This document shows positions 24,401 to 36,486 of a stretch of 64,000 nt of DNA, one piece after another. Source of the stretch: Ricinus communis. Its lineage: Eukaryota > Streptophyta > Magnoliopsida > Malpighiales > Euphorbiaceae. The stretch is from NCBI RefSeq assembly GCF_019578655.1, contig NC_063264.1, positions 7,481,213 to 7,545,212 of the forward strand. The letters are read 5' to 3'. The translations under genes were made by a program, and so were the position numbers. The notes below the pieces were generated by a model, which worked only from the letters and a program-made list of their open reading frames with translations, did no database searches and had not been told where the DNA came from. The stretch's first letter is position 1; every line of letters begins with the position of its first letter.

Positions 24401-27300
24401 GACTATATATTACATGCAACGCATTCTATTTGTGATTATTTAAATTGAAACATAAAAATTAATTATTATGTCTGAAAAAATAAATTTATTCACACAATAA
24501 ATTTCTCTAACTATAGTTTATCAGATATAATAGAATATGAATTTGAAAAAGAAAAGAAAGAAAGAAAGGAAAGGAAAGGAGCAGAGGTTCAATTAGGATA
24601 AATTTAATTTAGCATAGCGGTAATTACTGGCTATAAATATAAGACAGTAATCATGATTCAGAAAGCAGTATGCATGGTTTTATAGTATTTCTGAGGATTC
24701 CCTGGTGGCAGCAATAGTATTGACTAATGAGTTAAACCACACTAAATGCTTGTTGACAAATTGTGGAAGTTAGATACAGTGGATAATGTCCTATTAAATT
24801 CCTGAATTATTGCCTACAGAATGAAAATCATTTTATATTCTATGCATTATTCATAATATGATAGCAATAAGAATATGACCCGTTTGACCCAAGTTCAGAA
24901 ATAGAAACTAGAATGGAAATAAATAGAGAATATGATTATCTTTTTTATACATTGTTTGGTTCAGTATAAAGTAACACTAATAATAATATTTGATTATTAT
25001 AAAAACTAATAAGATTTAATTTATTATTAAAGTATGCAGCAAAAATATAAAAATAATAAATTCTTTTTTTGATGATTTATAATTGATTTCACTTCATTTT
25101 TGTAGAAATAAAATTTTCATTCCTCCATAAGAGGGAAAATGGGTGATTTTATTCCAATTTTATAGTGATTTTTGACAAATCAAACACTAATAATAGAAAA
25201 CTTATTTCTTGAAAATCACTTATTTCCATTATCATCTCTGCATTATTCATTTACCAACCAAATGACCTCTAATAACAAACCATGCATGTATTTTTGTGAT
25301 ACAGTTCTTTCAGAAACACTTGCTAATTCTTCACTACTCTGCCATATATTAAACCTACACAGAAAAATAATTATTGTCTTTATTCAAAATAAATAAATAA
25401 ATAAATAAATAAAAGAATTGTAAAACAACAAGTGAGGTTGGACAATTATCATATAATGATTGTTGAATATGATCTTTAAAATTCAATATATGGACGTATT
25501 GCATGTTCGAACAGTTTTTGATGCCACGGCACAGCTATTCTTCAAATATACTTTTAATATTTTATATAAATTATTAGGAAAAATCTACTCTATTTATTAA
25601 TTATTGCATATTTCTTATAGTTCTTCTCTCTGTATATCTATGTAACATGTTCTCTTTGGGGTTTTTTCACATAATCTTTGGTTGCTCAGTAAGGGAAGCT
25701 TTCTAACTTTGGGTAGTTTCACAACTTTATAATATACTTTTCCCCCTTTTTTATCAATTCATATTAATAAAATCTTCATTCTATCAAACAAATCATTGTA
25801 ACACTTAACCTCTTATTATAACCCAATACTACAGTTTTTGGTTAGTTATATAATTTACATATTGCCGTTGAAGGGAGTAAATAAAAGAAAGCACATAAAT
25901 TAATAAAATAATTTCCATAAATTAGTTTAGTTTTGCAAAGAATTTACCAGGATAAAAATAATATAATTTTTAGTCTAATTATATAATTAATTTATTGGAT
26001 TATGTAAATTGTACTATTGAAGGTGTAAGGAGAAAAATACACGAGTGAATAAAAACAATTACACAAAACTGACGATGAATTTACATAAATTAGTTAACTT
26101 TAGATATTCCAGAGCATAAAAAGATTATATAATTTTAGGCTCATTATGTAAGTTTTTTTTTTATATATATATTATATTATACCATAAAGATGTAATGTTA
26201 AAATTATACAAGGGAATAAAAAATTATATAAAATGATAAATAAATTTCATAGATTAGCATATTTTTATGGAACTCATAGCTTAAAATTTATATAATTTAT
26301 ATGATTGAAATCCACATGCACATACATATCAAGAGTAAAATAGAACTAAAAGTTAAATGTTTATAATTAAACAAAATAAAAGGTAATAAATCATAAAAAT
26401 ACATTCCTAATCTTTATTTTTCTCATATAAATATAAAATAATCACATATAGACTTTTTTTAAAAAAAAAAAAGTATCTTGGATGTAAGGACAGGGAAATA
26501 AAGCATTTTATATGTATCCTTATTTTAGCTAATAAGTACAGGGCTCTTTCTCTCTCTTTTTTCTATCTATAATTACAAATTGTTGGCTTATCTATAAATT
26601 AGATGCACTCTAATAAAAGCCATAAATATATACTACTTACTGAGTAAGAGAAAATATAGAATTTAAAAAGAGAATAATTTTGAGCATTAAGGGTTCATCC
26701 AAAACTATATGATGAACTTCATTTAAAATATTTTTACGAAAAATTAAATTCACAGTTAATTTCAAAAGCGAATTATAGGGGGTAAAGTCTACTAAATTGG
26801 ACACTCAATATTAAATGTGTAAACTAGCAATTTTTTTTTATACAATTGATAATTAATTGGACCGCGCACTTGTTAAGGTTGTCTTGTATTCTTTCTCAGT
26901 ATTTTCTTTTCTTTTCTTTTCTTACACTTTTTTTCTGAAAGAAAATTGGAGTTGTTCGATGATACGATATAGTGGGGGCGGGGGGGTCTCTTCTTCAACT
27001 AATTATTATCGACTTTATGTTATATAATTAGTGGCTGTATATATACATGTACAAAGACATTCATTAATGGAAAATAATGATATAATTTGCTTATACAACT
27101 GTTCTTTTATCAAGCATGCATGTTTACGTACGTCACAAGCAATAGAAACCCTACGCATTGGGCAGGGACTGGGAATGAATTATCTGTAAGCAGCTAATTA
27201 ATTATCATCTGTCGCAAAGAGATTATTTCATTTCACTTAAAAGCTTTCAGAAAAGATCAAGGAAACATGAGAGGCATATTATATTTCATATGGAAGTAGA
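24401..27300. other. AT-rich spacer between glycine-rich genes 1 and 2
   Basis: No gene was recognised. It contains an (AAAT)n tract near 25388-25413, a (TTTTC)n tract near 26905-26925 and the degenerate tandem array listed separately. Sequence near 27180-27300 matches 23420-23540, the 3' flank of copy 1. Confidence 0.5.
25838..26310. repeat. Degenerate tandem array, about three units of 160-170 bp
   Basis: Three successive segments share an ordered set of words: TTATATAATT, then a TTGAAGG/GTAAGG-type block, a run of AAATAAA with ACACA/AAATTA, CATAAATTAGTT, and AGATTATATAATTTTAG. Divergence is high and the unit edges are approximate. Confidence 0.45.
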
Positions 27301-27367
27301 GGCCAAATATCAATTTGAAGAATAGAATAAGCTAATTATTGCAGTAGTTGTAATTAACCGAATCTCT

Positions 27368-27919
27368 TCAAGGCAGTCCACCTCCAAGTCCACCACCAGC
27401 ACCACCACCAGCGCCAAACCCACCGCCAGCTCCCCCACCCAGTCCACCACCACCTCCTCCTCCAAAACCACCTCCACCTCCAGCACCGCCTCCAAGGCCA
27501 CCACCAGCACCAGCACCGCCTCCAAGGCCACCACCAGCACCAGCACCGCCTCCAAACCCGCCACCAGCTCCTCCTCCAAAACCAGAACCACCACCTAATC
27601 CTCCTCCACCACCACCTCCGAACCCTCCACCACCACCAGCACCTCCACCAAGTCCACCCCCAGCACCACCTCCAGCACCACCACCAAACCCTGCTCCACC
27701 TCCAGCACCACCACCACCACCACCTAACCCACCACCTCCACCTCCGCCGAAACCACCACCACCTCCACCTCCAAGACCCCCACCAGATCTTGGGCGACGA
27801 AAGAATTTTTCATCCTCAAAAGAAGCCTTCTCACTCACGAGATTCCTAGCAGCAGTACTAGTACAAACAAAAGCACCAAGAAGCAAGACAAGGAACAACT
27901 TGGAAGTCATCTTTGCCAT
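27368..27919 (-). CDS. Secreted glycine-rich cell-wall-type protein, copy 2
   Basis: An intronless 183-residue frame. Its signal peptide and linker are almost identical to copy 1 (the start reads MAKMTSK instead of MANMASK; the linker is identical). The glycine-rich part is about 29 residues longer, by gain of GGGAGAGGGLGG-type modules, and also ends in GGGLP. The shared N-terminal half with a length-variable repeat half is what unequal exchange inside GGN repeats produces. Likely extracellular; function otherwise unknown. Confidence 0.9.
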   Translation of the reverse strand: MAKMTSKLFLVLLLGAFVCTSTAARNLVSEKASFEDEKFFRRPRSGGGLGGGGGGGFGGGGGGGLGGGGGGAGGGAGFGGGAGGGAGGGLGGGAGGGGGFGGGGGGGLGGGSGFGGGAGGGFGGGAGAGGGLGGGAGAGGGLGGGAGGGGGFGGGGGGGLGGGAGGGFGAGGGAGGGLGGGLP

Positions 27920-27944
27920 TAGCTATAAGGGTTTTAGAAGGAAC

Positions 27945-28290
27945 CAAAGATGAGTGTTGATGGGGTTCAAGAAAGGGTTTATATAGACAGGAGAAGGCAG
28001 AGTACAGTTGAGAAGCTGCATGATTTAACTCATCTTCTATCCAATAACCGTGTTGAGACATTTAATGCAAACCAGCTGTATCTATTCAAAAGGAATGCCC
28101 GCCTCATGTATATCCCTCTTGCCCAAAATTCAACCAGAGATTTCATCTGACTTTTTTTGAACCAAAAGTTGACCTTTTGACTTATTTTGTTAATTCTAGC
28201 TAGTTGCATTGCTTGAGTTAATTTCTCCACTCTTTTTCCTTCTTTTAGTTGAGAGATAGAGATGTGAGTTTTAATTACATTATGTATATA
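27945..28290 (-). repeat. Duplicated promoter block, copy 2
   Basis: Partner of the block at 24050-24400. It includes the TATA box and about 200 bp of nearly identical upstream sequence. Confidence 0.85.
27980..27985 (-). promoter_or_regulatory. TATA box of glycine-rich gene copy 2
   Basis: TATATA on the minus strand, about 61 bp upstream of the ATG, within the block conserved with copy 1. Confidence 0.7.
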
Positions 28291-30485
28291 TGTTTTATAT
28301 TCATAGTGAGCTTGCTTTATATACATATATATATATATATTCAAGCAACACATATGTTCATGACATATGTTAAAATATGATTTTTTTTATAACTTATAGT
28401 TACATATTTAATAAAGAATGAGAAACACTCCCATGTTAATAATAACCTAATTATGAATTGAAACAAATTAATATAATCTACATATATTATTTTATAATTG
28501 TATACTTTAATCATATAGAGGTTAGGTTAGAGAATAGGAAATGCATCATATCAGAGAAAAAAATGATCCCTTTTCTATTAAATTCTATATATTACTTTTA
28601 CTAATAACAATAACGTAGAGTGTCTTATTTTAAAAATCTACATTTGAGGCAATTTATAGGGCCAGTACTCGTTATAAAACACTCATCATAAAATTAAAAA
28701 TATCAAATTCCATCAATATTAGTGATAATTATGTAGTGACAATAAAAATATTCGTAATAGTGCTTTTTATATTAAAGAAAATATTCTTTTTATAATTAAG
28801 AATATTTTAAGAGTGTTTTGAATATTATTTTTAGATTCAATAAATTTTTTATATTTTACTCTTTTATTTCATTTTTAATTTTATAAATGTTAGTGACTTT
28901 AATTTCTCTTTTTTCTTAATTTACCGATAGAAAAAAATAAATTAAGAATATTAATTAATAAAATAAATAAAAATTTGTCATATATTTATTAAATTCAAAT
29001 AAAAAATAAAGTTTGATACTCTAAATATTGAGAGCTAAATTAATTCTTTACTTTATATTTTAAGAATAATTTTTTCTAAAATTTTAGAGAATAATATAAA
29101 GTTTAACACTGTGGTTTTACCTTTTGACATAAAAAATCATATATTTTTTTGTGATATTTTAATACACTAAAGTTAAATCATTAGCAAATTACATCTAAAT
29201 TTACTAGTACGGTTAATGGCTTTACCATTAAATTTTAAATAAAATTCATTTACTATAAAATTAGTCTTATCCAATAAATAGTGAAATATAGAGTTCTTTA
29301 GTCTTGTTAAATTATACAAACTTCTTTGAAATTGACTAGAATTAAAGAAAAACTAAATTATGAAACTATTTTCTCTCTCTTTAATTTTTTTTTTAAATAC
29401 TAAAAATTAATATAGCGTCTTAAATAAAAACCAAATTAGTAAAAAAATTAGTAAAAAATGGAGTGGTGGTAGAATCACAAGCAACTAATATTAAATAAAT
29501 GAGTTACAATTATTGAATTAACAGTATTAATAAATTTGGATGTAAATTACTAATGATTTACCTCTAAGAACACTATATTACAGAAGTTTGTGCGAATGGT
29601 TAACTCCTTTACAGAAGTTTGGGCATATCTCATTCTCCTCAATCTTTTTTAGCAACACTATAAATTTGGTTACATATTTTTTATTTTTTACCCCTAAAAA
29701 CCTGTTTAGGTATATAATCATTTAGTAGCATGAAGGGACTACATGCGTACGTATTCGCCAACAAAATAAAGAGGAAAAAGGTTTGAGAATTGGACAATAA
29801 ATTCATTTACATTCGTTGTCCATGTCAGTGTCCTTAAAGGAGAAATGAAAAAAGATATATAACAGTAACAGTGTATTAAGTATTTTATTTTTCTAATTTA
29901 GTGAGTTTTCATCATTTACATACATAGAATTATTGAAAACTAAATCCACTAAGCCATGGGATTAAAAAGAAAAAAAAAAGAAAAAAGAAAAGAAAATAGA
30001 GGTTGAAAAAGCTGACACTCTGCCTTATAGATCAGGTAATAGAATACTGTATATGCAGTGGAAGGTAAATGCATACGTCCATAATTATTTATTTTGTGCT
30101 TCTCCTTCAATAGGCATTGTGGCATAGCAATCTTTACAGCTAACAAAAGAAACTTTTAGATTTTCCTTTTCACCCATTAAGATGCAATTCTGAAATATTG
30201 AACTCATAACTCTCACCTAAGTTTTTCTTGAATGTGAATGGGAATATTCTCTGGTGAAAAAACATGCTTGTTCTACTGAATTAAAAGGTTATATAATTTG
30301 GATATTTAGAAATCATTACTGATTTTTTTCATTAACAATTAGGAACAAACATCAAACAATTACATGTAAAATGAGAGGCTTTGCAAGCAACAGAATAATG
30401 AAGTACGCCAATATAGTCTTCTAGTATCATATTGAGATTAATCTTTGGAATAAGATGGAGTAGCTGCACGCATTTTGTTGTGTCT
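28291..30485. other. AT-rich spacer between glycine-rich genes 2 and 3
   Basis: No gene was recognised. It contains an (AT)n tract near 28321-28341 and an inverted-repeat element at 29161-29575. Confidence 0.5.
29161..29575. mobile_element. MITE-like inverted-repeat element
   Basis: The segment 29161-29217 (containing AAATCATTAGCAAATTACAT) pairs with the inverse of 29518-29575 (containing ATGTAAATTACTAATGATTT). The arms are about 57 bp with a few mismatches. The interior is AT-rich and non-coding. The outer limits may extend further. Confidence 0.6.
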
Positions 30486-31109
30486 TCAAGGCAATCCACC
30501 TCCAAGTCCACCACCAGCACCGCCACCAGCACCAAACCCTCCACCAGCTCCACCACCTAGTCCCCCGCCACTACCACCCCCATATCCTCCTCCACCTCCA
30601 GCTCCACCACCAAGTCCAGCTCCACCTCCATATCCACCACCTGCTCCACCACCAAAACCAGATCCTCCACCTACTCCTCCGCCAGCTCCACCTCCAAATC
30701 CTCCACCACCACCAGCACCTCCACCAAGACCACCTCCAGCTCCACCCCCAGCACCTCCTCCAAATCCAGCTCCACCACCTGCACCTGCACCTCCTCCGAG
30801 TCCACCTCCACCTCCTGCTCCTCCTCCAAGTCCACCTCCACCACCAAGTCCACCACCTGCTCCCCCACCAAGTCCACCACCTGCTCCCCCACCAAGTCCA
30901 CCACCTGCTCCCCCACCAAGTCCACCACCTGCTCCTCCACCAAGTCCACCACCACCTCCTGCTCCTCCACCAAGCCCACCACCTAATCCAGGGTGGTGAA
31001 ACAAGTTCTTCTGCTCCTCAAAAGAACCCTTTTGAGTAATGAGCTTCCTAGCATTTGTGGTGCAAATTAGGGCACCAAAAAACAAAAAAAGAAGCAATTT
31101 GGAAGTCAT
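30486..31109 (-). CDS. Secreted glycine-rich cell-wall-type protein, copy 3
   Basis: An intronless 207-residue frame. The signal peptide (MTSKLLLFLFFGALICTTNA) and linker (KLITQKGSFEEQKNLFHHPG) are homologous to copies 1 and 2 but diverged. About 160 residues of GGGLGGGAGG modules follow, with the same GGGLP end. Some Tyr occurs in the repeats (GGGYGGG), a residue often cross-linked in wall glycine-rich proteins. The divergence shows it is the older paralogue. The proline-rich frame on the opposite strand is only the complement of GGN codons. Confidence 0.9.
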   Translation of the reverse strand: MTSKLLLFLFFGALICTTNARKLITQKGSFEEQKNLFHHPGLGGGLGGGAGGGGGLGGGAGGGLGGGAGGGLGGGAGGGLGGGAGGGLGGGGGLGGGAGGGGGLGGGAGAGGGAGFGGGAGGGAGGGLGGGAGGGGGFGGGAGGGVGGGSGFGGGAGGGYGGGAGLGGGAGGGGGYGGGSGGGLGGGAGGGFGAGGGAGGGLGGGLP

Positions 31110-31179
31110 CTTTGCTCTATAAGCTTCGATATCTAGCTAAAGAGATGACTTTGATGAGAAATGGAAGATCGAAGAAGGT

Positions 31180-31187
31180 TATATATA
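31180..31187 (-). promoter_or_regulatory. TATA box of glycine-rich gene copy 3
   Basis: TATATATA on the minus strand, about 71 bp upstream of the ATG. The adjoining AGATGACTTTGATGAGAA block is shared with the copy 1 leader. A GA microsatellite lies just upstream, near 31207-31222. Confidence 0.65.
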
Positions 31188-31222
31188 GAGCTAAAGCTAA
31201 GATGGAGAGAGAGAGAGAGAGA

Positions 31223-32409
31223 GCGCTATAGCGCAGTTGAGTGTCTTAAATTTTTGCATCTTCTCATCCAAAAATCGTCTTAAAAGATTTAATGCACCCA
31301 ACTGTCTCTTTTGAAAAAAGAAAACCCTAACAATGCCCCACCTCTGACCAATTCAAGTGAAGGTTTATCTATTTTGTGCATTCTCTTAACTTTCAGTGCT
31401 ATTTGCATGGACTGGCCAGCAGTGTTTCATGAAATTGAGCTGCATTCTTTTTAGGGTTTCGACCCCCTCCTCCTTTTTTACTCTCTAGTAGTACGTAAAT
31501 CTCTTGCCCTTCTCTTGCCCTATAACTGTACGTATCTATGGTCAACTGTCTACCCTAGCTCGTAATATAAATCGTTTTAACCACTTAAATATTATATTTA
31601 CAGTTTTATCTATGGTCAAGTGACTACTCTCGCAACATAGAAAGTCTAAACTAAGACCTTTCTCCTTATAATATTCAGCAGATCATAAATTTATATACAT
31701 ATATATATACATGTATAATCATGGAGGAGCTACATAACACAATCTAGCTCCTTTATAAATCCTTAAAGTTCTCCCGTATATACATTCTTGTAGACATCTG
31801 ATAATAAAATTGAATGAAGCATATGGGAAGGTTCTTATATTTACTGTTTCATATGTACATTAGTAGATTGATATTAATTAGTCATCCTGCCTCTGCTGGC
31901 AATGTACCCAAGTCCACCGACATCTAGACGTCGACAATACGCCAAAGCCATTGCAAATTTAAGAGCCATGTGGGATCACTACCCATATACATGTACACTA
32001 TAGGCAAGAACTGACTCAAGAACCGTTCTTGATGTGAATTTTGCTTTCAATTATGTTTTGGGCTGTAAGAAGGCAACAACTCCCCAAAAAAGGTTACAAA
32101 ATGTTGAACTGTTAAATTTGACGAGGATAAATGCTGTAGCCCATGTCCACGAGTTAAATAGTTTAGAGATAACATGTGCTTGCAAAAGTTACTTTGAAAA
32201 GGATATCATCTATGTATATATATATATGAAAAGTTTGTTATTCTTTAATTCACCCGAGGTCAAATGAAATAGGCTACACTTGTATACACCACAATAAATA
32301 GCAGAATAATTAGTATTATAAGTGTTTTATCACTTGATAGTGAATGAGTGACACATATTTTATTATTTAAAATCAATAAATATATATCAATCATATGTGA
32401 GTTTGGTAT
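31223..32409. other. Intergenic stretch between glycine-rich gene 3 and the copia element
   Basis: No supported gene. A 33-codon plus-strand frame near 31902-32003 and a longer frame at 32034-32267 lack recognisable features. Confidence 0.45.
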
Positions 32410-32414
32410 ATAGA

Positions 32415-32673
32415 TGTGAAAGAAGGAAGAGAAACTCAAGCAGAAAATAATATTTGTTTTAAATTAAACACCAACAGTAATACTGAATGGAACTCTTTAT
32501 TGCTTATTCATAACTGAGAGATTACATGCTTATATAGTGAAAAACAAGCCTAACAAATAGAAACTAATTTGTAGAAAAATAGAAACCACTTTGACTAACT
32601 AAACGCCAGAAAATAGCTCCACTAATCCTTAGCTATAGGAACTAACACAACTAATAACTTGAATTAGTCAACG
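32415..32673 (-). repeat. Copia 3' LTR
   Basis: 259 bp, with roughly a dozen differences from the other LTR by eye, including one at the inner terminal base (G for A). That indicates an insertion that is old but not ancient. Confidence 0.92.
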
Positions 32674-32687
32674 TTCCTCCCTTTAAT

Positions 32688-33059
32688 TCAAGCAAGGGAT
32701 ACAACTCCTACCATTTTGCAAAACTTCAGAATTTTGTCCTCATTCAAAGCCTTTATTAAGATATCTGCAGGTTGTTGTTCGGTGCTGCAATATTGAAGTT
32801 CAACTTCATTCTTTGAGATGATTTCTCTAATAAAATGGTATTGTGTTTCAATATGTTTTGTCCTTCCTTGATGAACTGGATTCTTTAAGATATCAATGGT
32901 TGATTTATTGTCACAGAATACACTTGTTGGCTTAATCTGTTTATGCTTTAAATCTTGCAAAAGTCTTCTCAACCAAACTGCATGACATGCTGTAGATGTT
33001 GCAGCTATATATTCTGCTTCCGTGCTTGATAATGCAGTAATTCCTTGCTTCTTAGACAA
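32688..33059 (-). pseudogene. Copia RNase H remnant
   Basis: 123 residues: KKQGITALSSTEAEY, AVWLRRLL, VFCDNKSTI, RTKHIETQYHFIRE and ADILIKALN, the standard copia RNase H end. It is in a different frame from the reverse transcriptase part, so a frameshift lies between 33060 and 33400. Confidence 0.93.
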
Positions 33060-33399
33060 CCATGAAACTGCTCCACCATTAAGACAAAAAATAAAGCCTG
33101 TTGTGCTTTTCCTATTATCTGCACATCTAGCCCAATCACTATCTGTATAAGCTACAAGTTTAAGATTTTCACCTTTAACATATCTTATTCCAAGATCAAG
33201 TGTTCCTTGTACCTATCTCAAAATTCGCTTTGCTGCACCAGGATGATGTTTACTTGGATCATGCATAAATCGTGACACAAGACTAACTGCAAACATGAGA
33301 TCAGGCCGAGTGTGCGTCAGATAGAGCAGACCTCCCACCATGCTTTTGAAAAGTTTGACATCAGCTTTATCAACTCCATCTTCTAATGACAACTTGTCA

Positions 33400-34800
33400 T
33401 TAGATTAAAAGGCGTGCTTTACAATTCAACATTCCAAATCTTTTTAAAAGATCTACAACATACTTCTTTTGACTAAGAAAAATTCCACCTCTATTTTGCA
33501 TAACTTCTAAACCCAAAAAATAATGCAATAAACCCAAATCAGTCAAGTCAAATGCTTTCATCATGGACAACTTAAAAGTTTTCATCAATTCAAGTGAATT
33601 TCCAGTATAAATGATATCATCCACATACAAACATACCACCAAGAAATCATGTCCACAATTCTTAACATATAAAGTAGGTTCATTAGCACTCTTTTGAAAA
33701 TCACTTTTAGCAAAATATGAATCGATTTTGATATACCAAGCTCGTGGTGCTTGCTTGAGCCTATGGAGTGCTTTGTGCAACTTATAAACCCTTTATTATG
33801 ACCCTTTCACAACAAATCCTTCTGGTTGATGTACATACACATCTTTAATTAGATCACCATTGAGAAAAGCTGATTTAACATCTAATTGATCAACAGGCCA
33901 GCCATTACATGCAGCAACACTAATAATTAATCTCACAGTATCTAAGCGTGCAACAGGTGCAAAGGTTTCTGAAAAATCAATACCTAGAATTTGGGCATAA
34001 CCTTTCACCACCAACCGTGCTTTGTTTCTTTTCAATGAACCATCTGCATTAAACTTTGACTTATAAACCCATTTGAGACCAATTGCATCTTTCCCATTCG
34101 ATATATCTACTAAACTCAAAGTGTTATTATTTTTAATAGCATCCATCTCCTCTTTCATTGCTTCTACCCATTCTTCTTTAGCGACTACATCTTCAAAACA
34201 AGTAGGTTCTACTGCTAAACAAGAAAAATCAGTAGAGGCATAAACTTCTGATAAGCTTCTCATCTTTCTTGGAGGCGTGTCAGTCGTATCTTCCACTAAG
34301 GGAGGATTGAATGAAGAAGTAACAGATGTATCTTCAAGATTAAAATCTGAAGTAGCGTTAAATTTGGTACCTTCTTCCTCCCACCTCCAAGTATCATTTT
34401 CTTTGAAAATGACATCCCGACTGATAATGAGTTTATTAGTGATAGGATTGAGCAAACGATAATCTCTTTTCACCTCACTATATCCGATGAAAATACATTT
34501 CACACTTTTCTCATCAAGCTTTCTCCTTAGTTCTGACAGAACATGTGAAAAAGTAATGGATCCGAAGATTCTCAAGTGACTTACATTTGGCCTCCTGCCA
34601 AACCAGGCTTCATATGGAGTTTTTTCTTTAAGTGCTTGTGTTGGTGATCGGTTCATCACATAAACTGCAACAGCCACTGCCTCTGCCCATAAATTTATGA
34701 GAAGACTTTTGTCTTTTAATATGCTTTTAGCAGATTCTACAATGGTCCGATTCTTTCGCTCTGCTACACCGTTCTGCTGGGGTGTATAGCTAGCTGTCAA
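33400..34800 (-). pseudogene. Copia integrase C-terminus and reverse transcriptase remnant
   Basis: It opens with the integrase YTPQQNGVAERKNRT motif. The reverse transcriptase start is WVEAMKEEMDAI, then LKWVYKSKFNADGS, ARLVVKGYAQ, FAPVARL and LDVKSAFLNG. A double stop near 33790 splits it from the catalytic CLYVDDIIYTG part (33780-33400). The YVDD active site itself is preserved. Confidence 0.93.
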
Positions 34801-34872
34801 CTATCTTTGTATACCTAAATCACGACAAAACAACTCAAATTCTTAGGATGTGAATTCACCCCCACGATCAGT

Positions 34873-35388
34873 TCATAACCTTATGACTGAGTTTCCCGAT
34901 TCCTTCTCCGCAACAGCTTTAAATTGCTTAAAACAATCCAAAGCTTTAGATTTTTCTTTTAAGAAAAATATCCAACTCATCCTTGAGTAATCATCTACAA
35001 AGAGCAAGAAGTACTTACTACCATTCAGCGATGTTGTTTGCATTGGCCCATAAATGTCTGCATGAACTAACATTAATGGTTTAGTTGCTCTCCAAGCTTT
35101 TCCCACTAGAAATTCATCACGATGGTGTTTCCCGAATATGCAAGGCTCATATTTGTTGTCAATGAACTGTACCTTAGGCATTCCTGGGACATACATGACA
35201 TCATGAATGAGTTTCCTACCAGTTTTGTAACTCACTACAATTGTGCCTAATCGAAGCACCTCAACCTGTTTGTTATTGCCCAAGGTCACGCTTGAGTTCA
35301 CAGTGTTGTCAATCTCCACGAAGTAATCCTTGTTTCTCGTGATGTTATTGCAGCAACCGCTGTCTAAGTACCAAACTTCTGAAGGCAT
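34873..35388 (-). pseudogene. Copia protease and integrase N-terminal remnant
   Basis: The aspartic protease motif WYLDSGCCNNIT is present with its DSG active site. The pre-integrase region has lost most of its zinc-binding spacing. The integrase start is recognisable (HADIYGPM, then FVDDYSR). A stop follows VIRL just before the TDRGGEF integrase motif, which is still legible downstream. Confidence 0.88.
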
Positions 35389-35457
35389 AGTAAGGTTAGC
35401 AGCTAAATAGGTAACAAATAAGCTATCTGAAGTGTCTAACTCTTTATGGAAGTTTGC

Positions 35458-36423
35458 TTATTCTTTCTCCTCACAATTCCTTGCTATGTGGCCATATTTC
35501 TTATGTCTGTAACAATGAACCTCATCTTTCTTAGGGACATTTTTATTTTTATTCCAACAATTTTTCTCAGAGTGGTTAGTTTTACCACAATGAGAACATG
35601 TAGGATAAGAGCTACCATGATTTCCCTGGTTTCTCTCTTGGCCATTGTACCTGCCCCGACCTCTTCCACTACCTGAACTTCCTCGTCCAGAACCTCGCTT
35701 GTTGTGATATCCACCTCTTCCTGAACCTTCACTTTTATTTTTCACATTAACCTTTGACTGAAAGACTTGCTCAGCAGTTGACCCATTTGATCTCTTGAAC
35801 CTTACTTCATGAGATTCAAGTGAACTCATTAGCTCAGCTAATGAGTAGTCTAACAAATCCTTGGACTCTTCAATAGCAGCAACAACGTGATCAAATTTAT
35901 GAGGGAGACTCCGCAAAACCTTTTCAACAATCTTTTGATTAGGTAAGTCTTCCCCAAATGAGCGCATTTGATTCACAAGTGCAGCAACATTCACATAAAA
36001 TTCTTGTATAGACTCTGTAGCTTTAATCTGTAAATTCTTAAAATTTTGACGAGGAGTTTGCAGCTTGACTGTCACTACTTTGCTCGATCCTTAGAAATGC
36101 TCTTGCAGCAAATCCTATGCTTCCTTCGAAGTGATAGCTCCCATCACTTTTGGAAACAAAGCATCATCTATGCCTTGCTGAATCAAGAATAAGGCTTTAG
36201 CATCCTTTTTCTGTTTGTCTTTTAATTCATTCCTTTAAGCTACTGTCAATCTCGGGGCATCCTCACACTCATCCGGATCTTCAAATCCAAAAACTACTAA
36301 GTCCCACAAATCTTGTGACTTGAACAAAGTTCTCATTTTAACATACCAAAATTGGTAATTGGTGCTCTTAAGAACATGAACATTTTGAGGATTGGAAACA
36401 TTGTTGTTGGCTGCCATTTGCAC
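35458..36423 (-). pseudogene. Copia gag remnant
   Basis: The N-terminal part (36423-36235) and main part (36075-35458) are in one frame, separated by stop codons. There is a FWYVKMRTLF-type gag motif, the UBN2-like IQEFYVNVAALVNQMR region, an Arg/Gly-rich basic stretch, and a zinc knuckle CSHCGKTNHSEKNC followed by a second, imperfect knuckle (CYRHKKYGHIARNC, where His replaces the second Cys). Confidence 0.9.
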
Positions 36424-36472
36424 TCACCCTTGGAACCACTCTTAACCCACTTCTCTTTCAGAGTCTAACGTT

Positions 36473-36484
36473 GCTCTGATACCA
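36473..36484 (-). other. Copia primer-binding site
   Basis: TGGTATCAGAGC on the minus strand, complementary to the 3' end of initiator tRNA-Met, two bases from the 5' LTR. Confidence 0.9.
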
Positions 36485-36486
36485 GA

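Noticed and set aside
27310..27594. Val/Leu/Glu-rich minus-strand frame (and similar ones at 23536-23730 and 30671-30982)
   Set aside because: These are out-of-frame readings of the glycine-rich repeats.
30475..30999. 174-residue proline-rich open frame on the plus strand
   Set aside because: It is the complement of GGN glycine codons of glycine-rich gene 3, which has a signal peptide, TATA box and paralogues; the proline-rich frame has none.
31902..32003. 33-codon plus-strand frame, Arg-rich, possibly a small peptide gene
   Set aside because: No signal peptide, no known peptide motif and no homologous context; too short to support.
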